Assembly (NCBI GenBank): GCA_013396915.1
Contig: VWZL01000585.1
Coordinates: 124,001-188,000 of the forward strand
Reading direction: 5' to 3'
DNA: 64,000 bases
Origin: Stercorarius parasiticus
Lineage: Eukaryota; Chordata; Aves; Charadriiformes; Stercorariidae
Below the pieces are notes generated by a model. It was given only the letters and a program-made list of their open reading frames with translations, searched no databases and was not told the DNA's origin. Shown one piece after another: positions 62,526 to 64,000 of this stretch. Each line of letters starts with the position of its first letter. The stretch's first letter is position 1. Position numbers and translations under genes: made by a program.

Positions 62526-64000
62526 CTGGAAAGCATGGATAAAGTTGTATTAAAACCAGGCAGTGTTTAAGTGTGCTGTTCCTCTGTAAAGTGTGCAGGA
62601 GTAGCCTGAGGGCCACTGGTACAAGCACCCCATCTGTGTCTGTCATTTACACAGGGGCTGAAATGAAAGTGCTTGATGGAACAAGGTTCCCCCAGAGCTG
62701 AGCCCTGACCCGCCTGCATGGTGAGCCGGTGAAGCCACCAGCTGTGGGTTTGCATTCCAGTGTTCAAAAAACAAACAAAAAAAAATCCCCTGGGTTGCAC
62801 CACATGCCTGGCAACTGGCTGGCCCAGTCTGGCATCCACACGGCAGCATCTGGCCACTGCAGCCAGCCCTCCTGCCCCGAGGCAGAGACGAGCTCTGCGG
62901 TGGCTGCAGGATCACGGGCAGGTAGCACACTCCAGCATGGTCAGGGTTTGGGGTGATCAGGGCTTGCCAAGACATCTTAGCTCTACTTTTTGCCAAACAC
63001 AGGGTGCTTTTCATCCAAGCTGTTCTTACAGCCATTGGTGTCTTCCTCTCCAGGCCACAGAGGAGTATGGCGGCAACTCTGTGCATGTGTGGCTTGTTCC
63101 CACATGCATATGAGTGCCAGAAGTTGCTCCTGGCTCACTTGCAGGACCCTCCCCGAGGTGCTTGGTGGCACCCACTGCCACCAGTGCACAGGCCCGCTGG
63201 GTCACGGGCTGCCCTGACACCCTCTCACCACTGCTCTGCTTCTCCCCACCTCCACCAGCCAGACCTCTGGTCTCCTCTTGTGCTTGTCACTTGTCACCAC
63301 TCCTCTGAGCATGGGTGATAGGCAGGAGGAGATGGCTGCTTTCTGCTCGACTTGTCCCACGGCACCTCTGCCCACTGTGAAAGCCCAGAGTGGACGTGTC
63401 TGTGTGCACTGCCCACCATGCTGTCTGTCCTGGGCACAGCAGATTGTGGCTTTTCCGCAGATATCAACAAGCTTATCTTGACCGAAATGCCATGTCTTGA
63501 CCCTGGTGCACTCCTACTGTCCTCTGTGCCTGATGGTGCGGTTTGGCTGGGCCGTGAGTCCAAGCACAGTGGGGACAAAGTCCAGGGCTGTGCAGCCTCT
63601 CGGAGCCACTAAGGCAGAAGGGCAAATTCAAAGGCAGCCTGCACAGAGGTTTCGTATCACAGTGGTGGGGTTGAGAGCTGGGAGAAGTCCCCTGTGCCGG
63701 TAGCCCTTGGGCGGTCCCTGCAGAGCTTGCAAAAGAGCCAGAAGCCATCTGAGAGCGGAGCAGGGAGGGTAGTGCTGCCAGTGCTGCCTCCTTGCCATCC
63801 CCGTGCTGATTTCCCTGCCTGGTAAGAGATGCTTTCAATGCTTTTTGATGGGCAGGCACTGAGCGTGGGTTGGCAGCTCGGTGCCTCTGTGCCCCCGGGC
63901 GGAGATCAGCCCTTGCCAACAATGAGGGACAGAAAGAGCTTTACCACACTTAATGCAAACATACCATGTGTTTTAAAAGGTAAAAGCAATTTCAGCTGCA
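62526..64000. other. Right edge, no gene recognised
   Basis: GC-rich with short overlapping frames. No recognisable exon upstream of the candidate membrane exon, and no repeat named. Confidence 0.5.

Noticed and set aside
1..64000. CRISPR arrays, tRNA or rRNA genes, bacterial-type operons, intact endogenous virus genes
   Set aside because: No spaced direct-repeat array, no tRNA A/B box with cloverleaf, no rRNA stretch and no gag/pol/env-like frame seen on reading both strands.

Overview
The window is nuclear DNA from a vertebrate, almost certainly a bird. The genes are split by GT-AG introns, the recognisable repeats are CR1 LINEs (several ending in the CR1 terminal motif ATTCTATGATT), and the proteins are vertebrate TADA1, PRDX6, FAM78 and PLPP6-type sequences with avian features, such as a PRDX6 ending in TPQPE. 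There is no bacterial or organellar signature. Three N runs break the assembly: 15662-15668, 39938-40530 and 57810-58428.

Layout. Positions 1-25.07 kb hold no gene I can recognise: GC-mixed intergenic sequence, a CA/TA-rich microsatellite, one large CR1 relic (about 22.18-23.0 kb) and one unproven candidate terminal exon on the minus strand (21.2-21.3 kb). TADA1, a SAGA subunit, is on the minus strand with seven coding exons between 25340 and 39688; its first exon (about 74 coding bases by frame and length arithmetic) is missing and most likely lies in the 39938-40530 gap. PRDX6 is on the plus strand with four coding exons between 43038 and 50269; its first exon is also unseen, so TADA1 and PRDX6 probably share a head-to-head promoter inside the gap. 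A FAM78 gene (best call FAM78B) is on the minus strand: its last coding exon is 56540-57062 and an apparent 4.1 kb 3' UTR runs down to an ATTAAA at 52469-52474. The first FAM78 exon probably lies in the 57810-58428 gap. A two-exon PLPP6-type phosphatase runs on the plus strand, 58541-61244, head-to-head with FAM78. The last 2.7 kb has no certain gene, only a candidate membrane-spanning exon on the minus strand near 62.3-62.5 kb.

The most interesting point is the pair at the right. From memory, human FAM78A sits beside PLPP7 on 9q34 and FAM78B sits near TADA1 on 1q24 with no PLPP neighbour, while mammalian PLPP6 is a single-exon gene elsewhere. Here a FAM78 gene linked to TADA1 has an intron-bearing, catalytically intact PLPP6-like neighbour. 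That looks like the missing ohnologue of PLPP7, lost in mammals, and a plausible parent of the intronless PLPP6.

The four genes do not form a pathway: transcription coactivator (TADA1), peroxide and phospholipid repair enzyme (PRDX6), uncharacterised family (FAM78), isoprenoid or lipid phosphate phosphatase (PLPP6-like). They are arranged as two divergent pairs, with PRDX6 and FAM78 converging tail-to-tail about 1.6 kb apart.
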